A DNA stretch of 64,000 nt, taken from NCBI RefSeq assembly GCF_964030895.1, contig NZ_OZ034986.1, positions 310,001-374,000 of the forward strand, read 5' to 3'. The notes beneath the pieces are model-generated. The model saw nothing but the letters and a program-made list of their open reading frames with translations. It did no database searches and was not told the DNA's origin. Positions within the stretch are counted from its first letter, which is position 1, and each line of letters opens with the position of its first letter. This DNA is from Spiroplasma endosymbiont of Nebria brevicollis. GTDB taxonomy: Bacteria > Bacillota_I > Bacilli_A > Mycoplasmatales > VBWQ01. Made by a program: the position numbers and the translations under genes. Of the stretch, positions 9,487 to 21,299 are shown one piece after another.

Positions 9487-10311
9487 ATGCCAATTAAGTT
9501 AATTGTTCTTGATTTAGATGGAACATTATTAAAAAGCCGTTGAAAAGTACATCCTAAAAATTTAGTAGCTATTCAAAAAGCCCAAGATAAAGGAATTAAA
9601 GTTATCATTGCCACTGGACGAGCTCCTAGTTCAACTATTGATATTGCTAAAACATGTTTAATACATGAACAAACAGGACATATTATTTGTTATAATGGTG
9701 GTAATATTATTGATATTACTAAAGAGAATAAAATGGATATTTTATACGAAAAATCTTTAAGTACAGAACAAATCCAAGCAATTATTAAATTTGCTAATGA
9801 TAATAACTTAGCTATGTGAGGATATAGTACTAATAATAAAACAGGACTTATTAACCATAGTTCATTACGAGTAAAGATTATGGAAAACTTTAATCATTTA
9901 CCAAGTAAACAAATTGATGAAACTACTACTGAAGGTATGTATAAGATTCTATTATTTTGTAAAAAGAAAAAACGGGTTAATCCTATTTTAGAAAAACTAA
10001 GTGCTATTAAAGACTTAGAACTTGCCACATCTTCACATAGTGTTATTGAAATTAATCCACTTGGTGTTAATAAAGCAGCAGCAGTTCAGTTCTTATGTAA
10101 AAAATGAGGAATTAAAGCAGATGAAGTTTTAGCATGCGGTGATGGAATGAATGACTACAAATTAATTCAATGAGTAAAATATGGAATTGCTATGAAGAAT
10201 GGCCACCCTAACTTAAAATTAGCAGCTTATGATATAACTACTAAAAATACTTGTGGTGGAGTTGCTAAAGCGATTGATAAGTATGTATTTCCGACATCAG
10301 AATTTGATTAA
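9487..10311 (+). CDS. Cof-type HAD-IIB hydrolase
   Basis: A 274 aa cytoplasmic phosphatase. Motif I is VLDLDGTLL (nucleophile Asp 9, Asp 11), motif II Thr lies in VIIATGRAP, and motif IV is CGDGMNDYKLI near the C-terminus. Length and motif spacing match the Cof/YcsE-type sugar-phosphate or nucleotide phosphatases. In-frame TGA codons encode Trp. It is probably co-transcribed with trxA. The substrate is not predictable. Confidence 0.9.
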
Positions 10312-10359
10312 TAATTAAATATCTGAGTTGTAAAATTATTGATTAAGGAAGAAAAAATA

Positions 10360-11172
10360 ATGATTAAAAGTAATTTTAAATTTTCTAAAACTCTCTTTTA
10401 TACTTGTATAAGTTTAAGCATTATTTATTTTGTTTGTAAAGTTAGTATTATCCACTGTTATGATGAAAACAATGTTTTAAAAATTATTAGTGAATTAAAT
10501 AGTGTTTATTTAATTGTTAGTATGATTTTTATTGTAGTTTTTTTAGTTTATTTATCAAAAATTAACCAAAAAATTAAAATGTTGTCCTTAAAAATAAAAA
10601 AAGACTTACAAATCAAAGGTAAATTGAATTATTTCTTATTAATAGTTTTAATTATTTTACTAGTTCATTCAATAATTATTTTATTTTTAAAAATTTCTTT
10701 TATTAATAATATATCACAAACTCTATCGCCACTGATTAGAAGTTTTCTAATTATTAATTTAGTAGTATTACTATTAAGCGTAATATTTTATACTTTTTTA
10801 GTAAATTTTTCTAATTTTATTAATAAATTATATAAAAAAATAAAAATTAATATTTCAATTAAAAAGTCATTTCAACTATTTTTGATTTTAATAAAGAAAA
10901 TAAAACTAAAAATGTTATTTAATTTAAAATCATTTACTTTAAAATTAATTAATAATTTTAAAGTAAATTATATTTTAGTTAATACTTTACAATGATTAGA
11001 AATTTTCCGTAAATCACAAAAACTAAATAATACTAAAAAGGCCTGCGCTCCTGGAATTATCCCTGTTTTTAACAGTCCAATCGTTTTAAAAATAGGGAGA
11101 ATTATATGATTAAAATTAAATTGTTATTTAAAAATAACTTTAAAAATACAACCAAAAATAAAATTCAACTAG
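10360..11172 (+). CDS. Multi-span membrane protein, unknown
   Basis: About 270 aa, very rich in Ile/Leu/Lys, with membrane segments near residues 12-30, 45-63, 87-108 and 125-150, then a basic C-terminal half. AAGGAAG precedes ATG 10360. TGA codons at 10993 and 11107 are Trp, so the frame runs 67 bp into the next gene; that overlap is unusual and the true C-terminus may differ. It may assist the permease encoded immediately downstream. No family recognised. Confidence 0.55.
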
Positions 11173-14100
11173 TTAGTTTAGTTATTTTAGTTTTTTTAAC
11201 TTCACTAGTTTTTAGTATTATTGAAACTTCTAAAACTCGTGTTACTAATAGTTATAATGATTTTATTTCTGCTGAACAAAGTAATCAACACGATTTTATT
11301 GTTGATTTTTCTAATACTAGTTATGTTGTTGATGGTAAAGATAACTTTAGTAATGTCAGTAGTTTAGAAGAACATCAAAATGCAGTACTTGATGATATTA
11401 ATCAAAAATTAAAAACCAATAATGCTATAGATAGTTTTGCTTATGAGCGAGTAGAAGCAAGAACTTTTTATGTTGGTAATAATAATCAAAAAATTTTAAA
11501 AGCTGTTACTTTAAATCCAGAACAACAAACTGATAAGTTTATTGTGACACAAGGAATGCCTTTAAGTTTATGAAGTAAATACCAGCAAGCTGTTAATCGT
11601 TATTCAGAACGGTGAGTTTATTTAAATCCTAAATTTGCTGCTAATAATAACATTAAGATTAATGATATTATTAGATTACAAAGTGATAATTATGGTAATT
11701 CCATTTTAATTAAAAATGATCTTGATATTAGTAAATATCAAAATCAAGATATTAACCAATGATTACCTAATTCACCTTACGCCAGTGCTAATTGATTTCG
11801 TGTTGTTGGATTTGGTGCTTCAGCTGATTTAATCACACCAATTATTGATGCTTTTCATCTTATTCCTGATATGAAAAATCAAGGTTTAGTTTATCTTGAT
11901 CCAATTTTATTTGGATTAGAACAAAAAACTATTACTTTACTTGATGGATCTAAAGTTGATATTATTAGCACTAATCCTAATCAACGATTAGTAACATCTA
12001 GTTCTAGTGATCGTGAAGTTTATTATGTTGGTAAGTTTTACTATAATAAAAATCCAGAAGTAGCAAGTACTAGAATTAAGCAATTGCTTAATTCAAATGC
12101 TGAAATTGACAACATTAAATTAGGTTCACATTTTGTGAAAATTGGTGATGCTAATCATCCTTTAGCAACATATAAAGATGATAGCGAGTATCCTTTAGCA
12201 AGTCGAATTACATTTTTAGAAACAACTTTAAAAGCTTTTACTTTAGGTTCGTATTTAATTATTATTACAACTTTATTATTATCAGTTTTTGCTTTAGTGC
12301 TGGTATTAAAAAAACAAATTGAAAACACAAGAGTTCAAAATGGAATTTTAAGAAGTCTTGGTTATCATAAACATAATATTATTTTAAGTTATTTTAGTTA
12401 TCCGCTAATGATTGCTTTAATTGGAGGAATTAGTGGATATGTAATTGGTTTAGCATCACAACAATTAGTAATAATGTTCTTTCAAAATTATTTTAATTTT
12501 GTTTTTCAACCATTTGTTTTTACTATAACTTCTTTAATAGTTTGTGTTTTTGCTATCTTTATTTTATTAAGTTTAGTTACTACGATTACTTGTGCTATCA
12601 TGATGTTGAAAAATCCAGTGGTAATGATTAATGGTGATGTGATTAATGCTACTTTTATGATTAAACAAAAAATTAAAAAGAAAATGACTTTTAAAAATAA
12701 TTTTAATAGTCGTTTTAAAGCCGCTTTATTTAGTAATTCAATTGGGAAAATGACAGGAGTGTCATTAACAATGATTGTTGTTGCTGCTTTAATAGCAGCA
12801 ACAACCACAATTCCCATGATTTTACAAGATAATTTGAAATATTCATATATAGGTGATAATTATCAAACCAAGATTGAATACTATAATCCAACCTATAATA
12901 TTCCAACTAGTTTTTATAAAACCTATGATCCATCACAACCAGCATGAACTATTAATAATAATAGTTATTATATGCACTTTGCAGATGGTAATACCAACAT
13001 GATTGATAATTTAGATCAATTAATGAATCAATATCAAACAGGGAAAATCAATAGTGAAACTTACAGTCCAACTTTTAATGCCACTGATTTAACTAGTTTA
13101 TTATATAAAAATATTAGCAAACAATATTTAACTAGTAATAAAATTACTATCCCCCAAACATCACAAATCTTAACACCAATTATTATTAGTAGCATTTGAA
13201 GTGATTATCATAGTATGGGTTTAGATAATTTTAATAATAAATCATCAGTTGAAACAATTGTTGGAACTTATCTCGATGCTCAAAAAAATGTTAAACAATT
13301 AGATTTATTGAGAAGTTTTTATTTAAAATATCGTACTACTATTGGTTTAGATCTCCAAAATCCAAAGTATTTTTCCTCTGATAAAAGTACAATTAAAATT
13401 AATGAGAATCCTAATGATTTTTTTACAAATGCTGAATACCTTAATAAAGGCATTCTTCCTGGTAATGATTTAACAGATGGTCATTTAACAGATGAGAATA
13501 ATATTTATACACCTTTTAGTCAAATTGTTAGTGATCCAGTTGCTGGTTATGATACAGTAGAAAAGTTAACCTATGATATTTATAATTGATATAAGGCTTA
13601 TTTCATTGATAATATTGAACAAGGATTTATTCAAGGGATTTATAGTCAAGCACCTGATAGTTTACGAGCAGCAATTGCTCAGAATTTTAAAAATCCAAAT
13701 GCTAATTACAATATTTTATTTGGTGTTGTTCCTTATAATCCTGTTAGCGATGATTTAGGTACTTACTTTAATGCTAGTTGTCGTAACCAAAATTTTAAAG
13801 TTTATGGGATTAAACAAAATAGTAAAACCCAAAAATTAACTAACAATAATAGTGATGACTTATTATCACAACTATATAATAGTAATGATAATGGGGTTAT
13901 TCTTAATGCTAGTTTAGCTAAATTATTAAATGTTACAGTTGGTCAAACTATTAGTTTAAACCAATCGCGTAATGTTTTAAAACAAAACAATCAAGTAATT
14001 AATCCAAATAGTTGGGATACGAGAAAACTAAGTGCAAATGATCCACTAGGTAATAATAGTTACACTAATAGTAAATACTTATATAGCACTTTATCAGGTA

Positions 14101-15200
14101 GTCATCAGAACTATAATGTCAATTGAATTAATAAAGATATTATTAATAATAATCAAGATTTTGTTTTAAAATCAAATATTGATCCAACAAATCCAACTCC
14201 AGTAACAGCTACTTCAGTAGAAAAAGATGCTTCATCAGGTTCTTTAATAATTAATAGTGAAAAAGTACTTGCTAATAATACTTATGTTGTGAAAGGAATT
14301 ACTAATCAGTATGGTGATAATAAAGCTTGAGTTAAAGAAACACAAGCAGAAAAAGTAACAGGCTATAACGAAATTAAACCTACTTTATTTCAAACATTCT
14401 TAAAAGAATGAACTAAACCATACGATGTTAGTGCTTCACAAACCGTTAAATCCCAAGTTCAGGCTTTAAATAGTGGTGGTTTTGTAGCTCCTAATCTAGC
14501 TGATTACCCAGCAAAATATAATGATTTTATTAACAGTAATGATTCAACTATTCGCATATGACAACAAATCTTTAATAACGAATATCCTGTTTTTAATTAT
14601 AAATTATCACAATCTAATGCCATTGATGATTTAACTAATGGCATTAGTACTAGTCAAGTTTATGGTGATTACTCAGTTAATGGTTTAGTTGGAGGCAGTG
14701 ATATTAGTGGTAACCAATATAATGCTTATAAGATTAGTAGTGTTAATAATTTATTACCAATAACAACAGCACAAGGAATCTTAGAACATATTTATCAAAT
14801 TATTAATACTATCTTATTTGTTGTAATTACTATTGCTTGTTCGCTTGCTTTATTGATAATTATTTTAACAAGTAATGTCATTATTGCTGAGAATTTAAAA
14901 GTTATTTCAACAATGAAAGTTTTAGGATATAGTAATAAATCTATTACTAAATTAGTATTAGGAATTTATTTTCCAATTGTTGTTTTAACAACCATCATTG
15001 GTTTTATTCTAGGGTGAGGTTTATTATTATTTGGTGCCAGTTTCTTATTGCATAATGCGATTGTTATTCCTTTAATTATGAAATGGTGATTACCATTTAT
15101 TTCTATTGCTATTAGTTATTTATTATATGCTTTAGCTTATTTAATGAGTTGAAAAATTATGACTAAAGTTAATAGTTTAGACATTATTACTGAGATTTAA
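11106..15200 (+). CDS. Giant FtsX-like ABC transporter permease
   Basis: About 1364 aa in one frame with many TGA(Trp) codons. Architecture: N-terminal membrane helix (about residues 20-40); extracellular domain; three helices near 375-505, including the FtsX-type segment around RVQNGILRSLGYH; a further helix near 560; a second long extracellular domain; and three helices in the last 130 residues with MKVLGYSNKSI, the coupling-region signature. This duplicated MacB/FtsX layout is common in Mollicutes. A partner ATPase is not adjacent. GGGAGA precedes the start. Lipoprotein genes follow directly, suggesting a role in surface lipoprotein handling (inference). Confidence 0.85.
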
Positions 15201-15215
15201 AGGAGTTGATAATTA

Positions 15216-16157
15216 ATGAAAAAAATGTTAAAAGTACTATCAATATTTATTGTTAGTACTCCTGTTATGTTAAATGTTACAGCATGTAGTAATGAACCAA
15301 ATTGAGACAATATTCCAATTCCACCACCTCAAATTCCAATTGAAGTTACTGGATTTCAAGGTGTTGACTTTGCTTCTATGAACATTAAAGATTATGATAC
15401 TGTTGCTAGTTTATTTTTAGCAATTAAAAATAAATTACAAGATAGTCCATGAGCAGCTGAAACAGCCACTATTCGAACAGGAACTAAAGATGGAAAAGTA
15501 ATTACTGATTTAAATGCTTTTGATTTAAATCGTAATGCTCAATATACTTTTGAAGTTAAGTCAAACATTATTACTTTACCAGGTGATGCTAATTTTATAA
15601 TTACTATTACTAGTTCTCATCATATTGCTGATAATATGAATATTGCTAATTTAAATCAAATTGATGATATTAATGATAAAACGATCTTAATTGCTTGTGT
15701 TTTTAAGAATATGAACTTAGTAAGTAAAATTAATGAAATTGCTGATGAATATTTAAATCATATTGAAATTAAAACTGATGGCAAACCCAATTATGATAGT
15801 CCAATTAATGGTACAGCGACTTTAATTAGTCCTGCTAGTTCTATTCAAGAACCTTATTTTTATGGTTCGATTACAGTTAATTTTACTGTTAAACTAAAAA
15901 AATCACCGCAATATCCAACTGACCTTAAGTCAGTAATAAAAACTCCAGAGTTAGGAAATATTCCTGATAATCGTCAATATACAATATTGATGTATGTTAT
16001 TATTAGAAATTTCGTTACTCAACTTGACTTATTAGCAGAAATTGTTAATAATTTAAATATTACTAATCCAACAAACGACAGTGCTGAACTTAGTGCTATT
16101 AAAGATTCGCAATATTATAGTGGTCATATTACACTAAAGTTCCAAATCGCAAAATAA
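15216..16157 (+). CDS. Surface lipoprotein, unknown
   Basis: 313 aa with a type II signal peptide: MKKMLKVLSIFIVSTP... and lipobox VTAC near residue 28. The mature part starts SNEPNWDN, with a Pro-rich spacer, then two similar domains of about 120 residues ending in strand-rich segments (FTVKLKK, HITLKFQI). AAGGAG lies 9 bp before the start, and it follows the giant permease by 15 bp. Related in style to the next lipoprotein. The ligand is unknown. Confidence 0.8.
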
Positions 16158-16183
16158 ATGTTAAATAAAGGGAGAAAACAATC

Positions 16184-17704
16184 ATGAGAAAATTATTAAG
16201 CCTTTTAGGTGTACTAACTTTAGGAAGTATAACAACAACAAATGTTGTTGCATGTTCTAAACCACAATTAAACCCTGCAGATCAAAGTAAATTACCATTC
16301 TTATATCATGAAGTTAAAGTTACTAACTTAGGTAATATTAAAAATGATGCTAGTCATATCTTAGCTGCTTTTCAAAAACAGAATCCTAATATTAAAGATG
16401 ATACATTAAAAATAACAAATATTACTAATAAAACAGCTATTATTAATGCTGATCAATATGATACTAATTTTAAAAAAGGGACATTAAATGTTATTTTTAA
16501 TAGTATTGACTCAAAAGATTTAGCAAAATTAATTACGGTAAAAAATGTCTATGCTAGTAGAAATTTAGAAGGAATATTTCCTAATCCTACAAAAATCAAG
16601 GAACAAGATGTTTTAGATGGAGTTAATGCTTTAAATGGTTTAAATTTAACTTTACAAGATGTTACAGTTACATTATCTAATCAAGATACTGTTGCAACAT
16701 CAGCTACAATTACAGCAAAACCAGGATCGCAATATCAAGGAACAGATATTCCAGTAATTTTAAATAAAAATCTTGATATTGCTCAAATTTTTACTAATAC
16801 CGATCTTGGTGATGTTTATTTACCACAAAAATTAATAGATGAATTTCAAGAATCAGGTTCTGCATTAGCAATTAAGGCATTTTTAATAGAATATATTGGT
16901 GATGCTAATCGTTTATTACAAGAATTTACTGATTTAGTTGCAGGAGTTCAATTTGTAGACGGTATAATAAATTTTGATAAAAATCAATTAACTATTGATG
17001 CTAATCCTACAAAGAATCCTTTACATAAAGTTTTTAGTAATAAGGTAACTTTTAATTTTAATATTAATGTTGATAATCGTATAAGCATTGATAATGCAAT
17101 TAAAACTATTGATTTGAAAAAACCCGCAAGTACTGATTTAGCAACAATAAAACAAGCAATTATTGACCAAAATCAAACACAATTAAAATCATTTAGTAAT
17201 GAAGAAGTAAATGATTATTTAGTCGTTACACTGCCTGATAAAACTAATAGTGCATCAGCTAATGTTAGTTGATTGCCTGGATCAAAAAGCTTCTTAGGTC
17301 ATGATCCACTTGCTGCTGTTATTTCTGGTGTAACTAACATGCCATCATTAAATACTAATGTTTATTTTGGAGTTATTAAAAGTGATTTTGCCATTCAAGA
17401 TGCAACTACAGGAAAAGCAATTTTTGATAATCTTCATAGTTATTTAAAAAGTACTTATCAATTAAGTAAAGATGATAGTGCTGCTGCCATTGCTGATTTT
17501 GCAGTATGGTACAAAGGTAAAGAAATTAGCAGTGATGATAAAACAAAAGTAGATATTAGCGAAAATGTACCAGTAACAATTAAAATTATTTTAAAATCAA
17601 CTGTTGATGAAAAATATCAAGCAGATTGACAAAAATTAATTAATGAAGGATTTAATGCTGGAAATACTTATGTTAGCAATACTAATATAACTAATAAAAA
17701 ATAA
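16184..17704 (+). CDS. Large surface lipoprotein with repeated domains
   Basis: 506 aa with signal peptide MRKLLSLLGVLTLGS and lipobox NVVAC (Cys about residue 24). The mature chain is built from repeated modules of about 110 residues, each with an LxxIKxAI-type helix, an asparagine-rich loop and a strand ending with a xxPGS turn (KPGSQYQGT, LPGSKSFLG). TGA at 17270 and 17627 are Trp. GGGAG precedes the start. A terminator follows 15 bp after the stop, so this closes the permease-lipoprotein operon. Confidence 0.82.
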
Positions 17705-17719
17705 TTACTAAAATCATTT

Positions 17720-17750
17720 TAGCCTATTAAACTTTAATAGGCTATTTTAT
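17720..17750 (+). terminator. Terminator of the lipoprotein operon
   Basis: TAGCCTATTA (17720) pairs perfectly with TAATAGGCTA (17735), followed by TTTTATTTGTTTT. Confidence 0.88.
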
Positions 17751-17857
17751 TTGTTTTATAATAAAAATGAATATCTATATGTTTTTTATTTCCTTTAATC
17801 CCACTTATTGACTTTAAAATATTTATGTAGTATAAAATAACTATAAAATCTAAACAA

Positions 17858-17930
17858 CAGTACCCTTATAAACTAGTAATATGGACTAGTGTATCTACGT
17901 TTAACCAAAAATTTAAACACTATGGGTTTA
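17858..17930 (+). promoter_or_regulatory. Guanine-class purine riboswitch aptamer
   Basis: The conserved three-way-junction aptamer is visible: P1 ACCC/GGGT (17862/17924), then TTATAA, P2 ACTAG/CTAGT closing loop TAATATGGA, J2/3 TATCTAC, P3 GTTTA/TAAAC with a loop containing CC that can pair with the GG of loop 2, and J3/1 ACTATGGG. The C at 17920 is the specificity base of guanine aptamers (U would mean adenine). The downstream gene is a purine permease, which agrees. Confidence 0.85.
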
Positions 17931-17954
17931 TTTATGAATTTTTTTCATAAATAA

Positions 17955-17992
17955 ATCAACATTACTTCTAAGGAAATGTTGATTTTTATTTT
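17955..17992 (+). terminator. Riboswitch expression-platform terminator
   Basis: ATCAACATT (17955) pairs with AATGTTGAT (17975) before a T-rich run, 20 bp upstream of the permease ATG. A competing hairpin (TTTATTTATGAA/TTCATAAATAAA, 17928-17955) lies between aptamer and terminator. This fits ligand-induced transcription termination. Confidence 0.75.
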
Positions 17993-18013
17993 TATAAAGA
18001 TTAGGAGGACAAA

Positions 18014-19416
18014 ATGTTTTATAAAAAACAAATTAGTAAATTTTTTAAATTTGATAGTGTTAATGCTACTTTTAAAAAAGAAATCATTGGTGGTTTAACA
18101 ACCTTTTTAGCTATGGTCTATATTTTATCAGTACAACCAAGTATTCTTTCACAATCACCAAGTATTAACCCAACTAATGGAAATATGAACTTTGGTGGTA
18201 TCTTTATTGCCACGGCAATTGCTACCTTTGTTGTGGAACAACGATTATGGGACTATCTGCTAATATGCCTGTTGGATTAGCGCCAAGTATGGGTTTAAAT
18301 GCCGTGTTTACCTTTAATGTTGCAAAGAACGGTATTGGCTATGAAGGTGCTTTAATTGCCGTAATGATTTCTTCGCTTTTATTTTGTTTAGTATCAGCTA
18401 CTAAAATTAGAATATTAATTATTCAATCAATACCACAATCAATGAAATTAGCGATTGGTGCTGGAATTGGTTTTTTATTGCTTACATTGGTTTTAAAGAT
18501 ATTGGTTTAGTAAGTTCTACTGATAGTGGTTTACCAATTGCTTCACTGTCACAGTTAAAAAATACTTGACCATTAATATTAATAGGAGTTGCTATTTTAA
18601 GTTTAATTTTTATTTTGTATTTTAAAAAAATACCTGGTGCTATTGCTATTGCCATCCTATGTGGTGTGGTTTAGTAATATCTTTAATCATTGGTAATGTT
18701 GGGAAAAGTGATTTTATTAAAGAAAATTTTGCCCATTGAACAAATTGAAGTTATAGTGATTTTAGTTCATGAAAAATTAATTTTAGTAATACTTATAATG
18801 CTATTAGTAATCCTAAGATTTGAATGTCACCAACAATGTATATTGCTATATTCGTGTTTTTATTCGTATCTTTCTTTGATACCACAGGTACTTTATTTTC
18901 AATTTCTCATCAAATTAGTGACCAAACTGGTATTAATATCAATTAAAGAAAAATGCTTTAATGGCTGATTCTTTTGTTACACTTACTGGTAGTTTAATTG
19001 GTTGTTCGCCAATTACTACTTATGTTGAGTCATCAACTGGTGTTGCTCAAGGAGCAAGAACTGGTTTTTCATCATTAATAATAGCAATCATGTTTTTAGT
19101 TGCTATTGTTTTATATCCATTATTTAAACTGATTACGCCTTGTATATCTGGTTCTTCTTTAATTTTTGTTGGTAGTTTAATGATAAAACAATTAAAAGAT
19201 ATTGAATGAATAATTCCTGAAATTAGTATTGCTGCTTTCTTCACAATTATTACGATGATTATCACTTATTCAATTACTAATGGGATTGCTATTGGTTATT
19301 TGGCTTATACTTTAACAGTATTAGTTAACAAGAAATATAAGGATGTTCATATCATTACTTATATGCTTGATGTTTTATTTATTGGTTATTTTATTGCTTA
19401 TGCTTTTGTACAGTAG
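18014..19416 (+). pseudogene. AzgA/PbuG-type guanine-hypoxanthine permease, multiply frameshifted
   Basis: NCS2 (AzgA) family purine transporter. Conserved blocks are all present but in different frames: GGLTTFLAMVYILSVQP, then GLSANMPVGLAPSMGLNAVF, later FFDTTGTLFSISHQ, then DSFVTLTGSLIGCSPITTY and ESSTGVAQGARTG. Frame changes fall near 18233, 18473 (T run), 18670 and 18943-18956, so at least four indels are needed. The start follows TTAGGAGG and the stop is at 19414. The intact product would be about 467 aa with roughly 12 membrane spans. The intact riboswitch upstream shows it was once regulated by purine. Confidence 0.85.
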
Positions 19417-19509
19417 TAAGAGTTAAAAAGAAATTTATTTATTTTTTACTAAATTGTAAATAAATATGATATTATTAATTAGTTAAAACATTAATAAGGA
19501 GAAATAACT

Positions 19510-19701
19510 ATGGCAAGAAAATGTGCGTTAAGTGGTATTGGACCGCTTTCTGGAAATACGCGTTCACACGCAATGAACTCTTCTAAAAGAAAATGAAACC
19601 CAAACTTGCAACCAGTAAAAATTGGTGGAAAAACTTTAATGATTAGTGTTCGTACTTTAAAAACTTTAAAGAGAAATAATGCTTTAGGTAATAGTAAATA
19701 A
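19510..19701 (+). CDS. rpmB: Ribosomal protein bL28
   Basis: 63 aa large-subunit protein. MARKCALSGIGPLSGNTRSH and the C-terminal VRTLKTLKR are L28 hallmarks, with a Cys in the N-terminal motif. One TGA(Trp). AAGGAG before the start. Monocistronic, ending in a strong terminator. Confidence 0.95.
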
Positions 19702-19738
19702 TAATTGCTTTTAGTCTTTAGAATTATGTGAGTATAAA

Positions 19739-19768
19739 AATGTTAGGAACTAATTCCTAACATTTTTA
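19739..19768. terminator. Bidirectional terminator between rpmB and the zinc-ribbon gene
   Basis: AATGTTAGGAA (19739) pairs with TTCCTAACATT (19754) and has T-runs on both strands. It overlaps the last codons of the convergent minus-strand gene, an economical shared terminator. Confidence 0.85.
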
Positions 19769-20046
19769 ATTATCAATAAGGTTGGGGTTTCATCGTAATA
19801 GAAATGGTATTTTTGCAATATATGATTTACCAAAAAACTTAAAAATGATGGGATGTGTTTTTTCATCATATTATAAACTTGTTCTTGCATCTCTCTAACA
19901 GTAATACTTGGTTGTCTAAATTTACCAGCATCATAACAATTTTTACAATAAATAGTACTTAGTGACTTATCTCACTCTATTCCTTTATCATTATCTTTCT
20001 TAATAGACATATTACAACTTTGACAATTTTTATATACTTTATTCAT
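19750..20046 (-). CDS. Putative zinc-ribbon domain protein
   Basis: A 98 aa soluble protein starting MNKVYKNCQSCNMSI. Two CxxC pairs (CQSC near residue 8, CKNC near 34) and YDAGKFRQPSITVREMQEQV match the putative zinc-ribbon family (Pfam PF12674-type) of small stress-linked proteins. A perfect AGGAGG lies before the ATG. One TGA(Trp) hides it from standard-code callers. The C-terminus runs through the terminator hairpin shared with rpmB. Function unknown; nucleic-acid or partner binding is a guess. Confidence 0.72.
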
Positions 20047-20227
20047 TTTTATCCTCCTGTACAAAATTTATCTAATATAATAATTTAGTAGTTTAAAAAT
20101 ATGATAATTAGTTATGCCTATTTTATCATTTTTATTTTTTTACGATTTATTTTATACAAAAGCATACTTTAAGTTTATTAATGAATTGAAAAAATGTAAT
20201 ATTTTTTTTAATTTTTGTTAATTATCT

Positions 20228-20236
20228 TGTTATAAT
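20228..20236 (+). promoter_or_regulatory. Extended -10 promoter of the pst operon
   Basis: TGTTATAAT is an extended -10 element 44 bp before the pstS ATG. No good -35 is seen. Nothing resembling a Pho box is obvious in 20047-20279. Confidence 0.5.
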
Positions 20237-20279
20237 ACGTTTATATAATAATTAAAGTTCAAAGTTTAGGTGAATATAT

Positions 20280-21287
20280 ATGTGGCAAAAACGAATTTTA
20301 GGTTCATTATGGATTATAACAATGCTTATTATTGTTATTGTCACATTTGTTAATAATAAACCCTATTTTATTATGGGGGGCTCGACTTCTGTCTCGCCGT
20401 TAATGAATACTTTAATGGCTGATTATACGGAAAATCATAAAGATGCTGACTTCACATATAATAGTTTAGGCTCTGATGCAGCCATTATTCCTGTTGAAAA
20501 AGGTATGTTTGGGATTGGTTGATTATCAAAAGAGTATACTACTACTAATCCAAACCAGATTAGTTTTGTGTTATCACTTGATGGTATGATTTTAGTTTAT
20601 AATTTACCACCTTCTGAATTGGGTAATAATATACCATTAAATTTTAACCAAACAATTGTTAAAAAAATGTATTTAACAAACAGTAATGTTTATTGAAAAG
20701 ATTTATTTCCCAAACCGCAAGATCCTATTCAACAAGATAAACAGGGATGAATTAAACCAACTTCAACTTTAAAAGTTCTAACTTATACTCGTGAAAACGG
20801 TTCAGGAACACGTGATGTTTTTAATGAAAAAGTATTAGGTAATAAAGCTGCATATTATCCCCAAGCCACAACTGTCAATTCAAGTACACAAATGTTTAAT
20901 ATGGCACCTGGTGGGATTGGTTATAGTTCTTATTCTGATAAAAAACAGTTAATTAGTAATCCTTTATTTACCAATGTTCGTATGGGTGATTGAGGCAATG
21001 TTACTCCAAGTTTAGATACTATTAAAAATAAAACTTATACTTTAGCACGACCATTTACTGGTTTAATTAATACAAAATATAAACAAATGAATACATTAGT
21101 TAAATTTTTAAAGTTCTTATTTGACCCATCAAATCCCAATCATAATATTGTTGATACTGCTTTTAATGAAGACAACTATGCCCAAGCAGCAGTGCCATGA
21201 GATGATGACCCTAGTGGTGTCAATGATAAGTTATATGCGTGGTTACACCCCCACCATACACCATCCCCATCAAATCCTGTAATATAA
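20280..21287 (+). CDS. pstS: Phosphate-binding protein PstS
   Basis: 335 aa substrate-binding protein of the high-affinity phosphate importer. GGSTSVSPLM (residues about 37-46) is the N-terminal phosphate-binding loop, NSLGSDAAI and ENGSGTRDVF the others. It has no lipobox: instead a single hydrophobic helix (about residues 8-28) would anchor it in the membrane facing out. Several TGA(Trp). pstCA begins 12 bp downstream. Confidence 0.9.
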
Positions 21288-21299
21288 GAGGTATAGTCA

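Noticed and set aside
12506..12817. Minus-strand open frame inside the giant permease
   Set aside because: Antisense shadow of a hydrophobic coding region.
13573..13758. Plus-strand frame of 61 codons within the giant permease
   Set aside because: The permease frame continues through it with TGA as Trp; this is an alternative frame.
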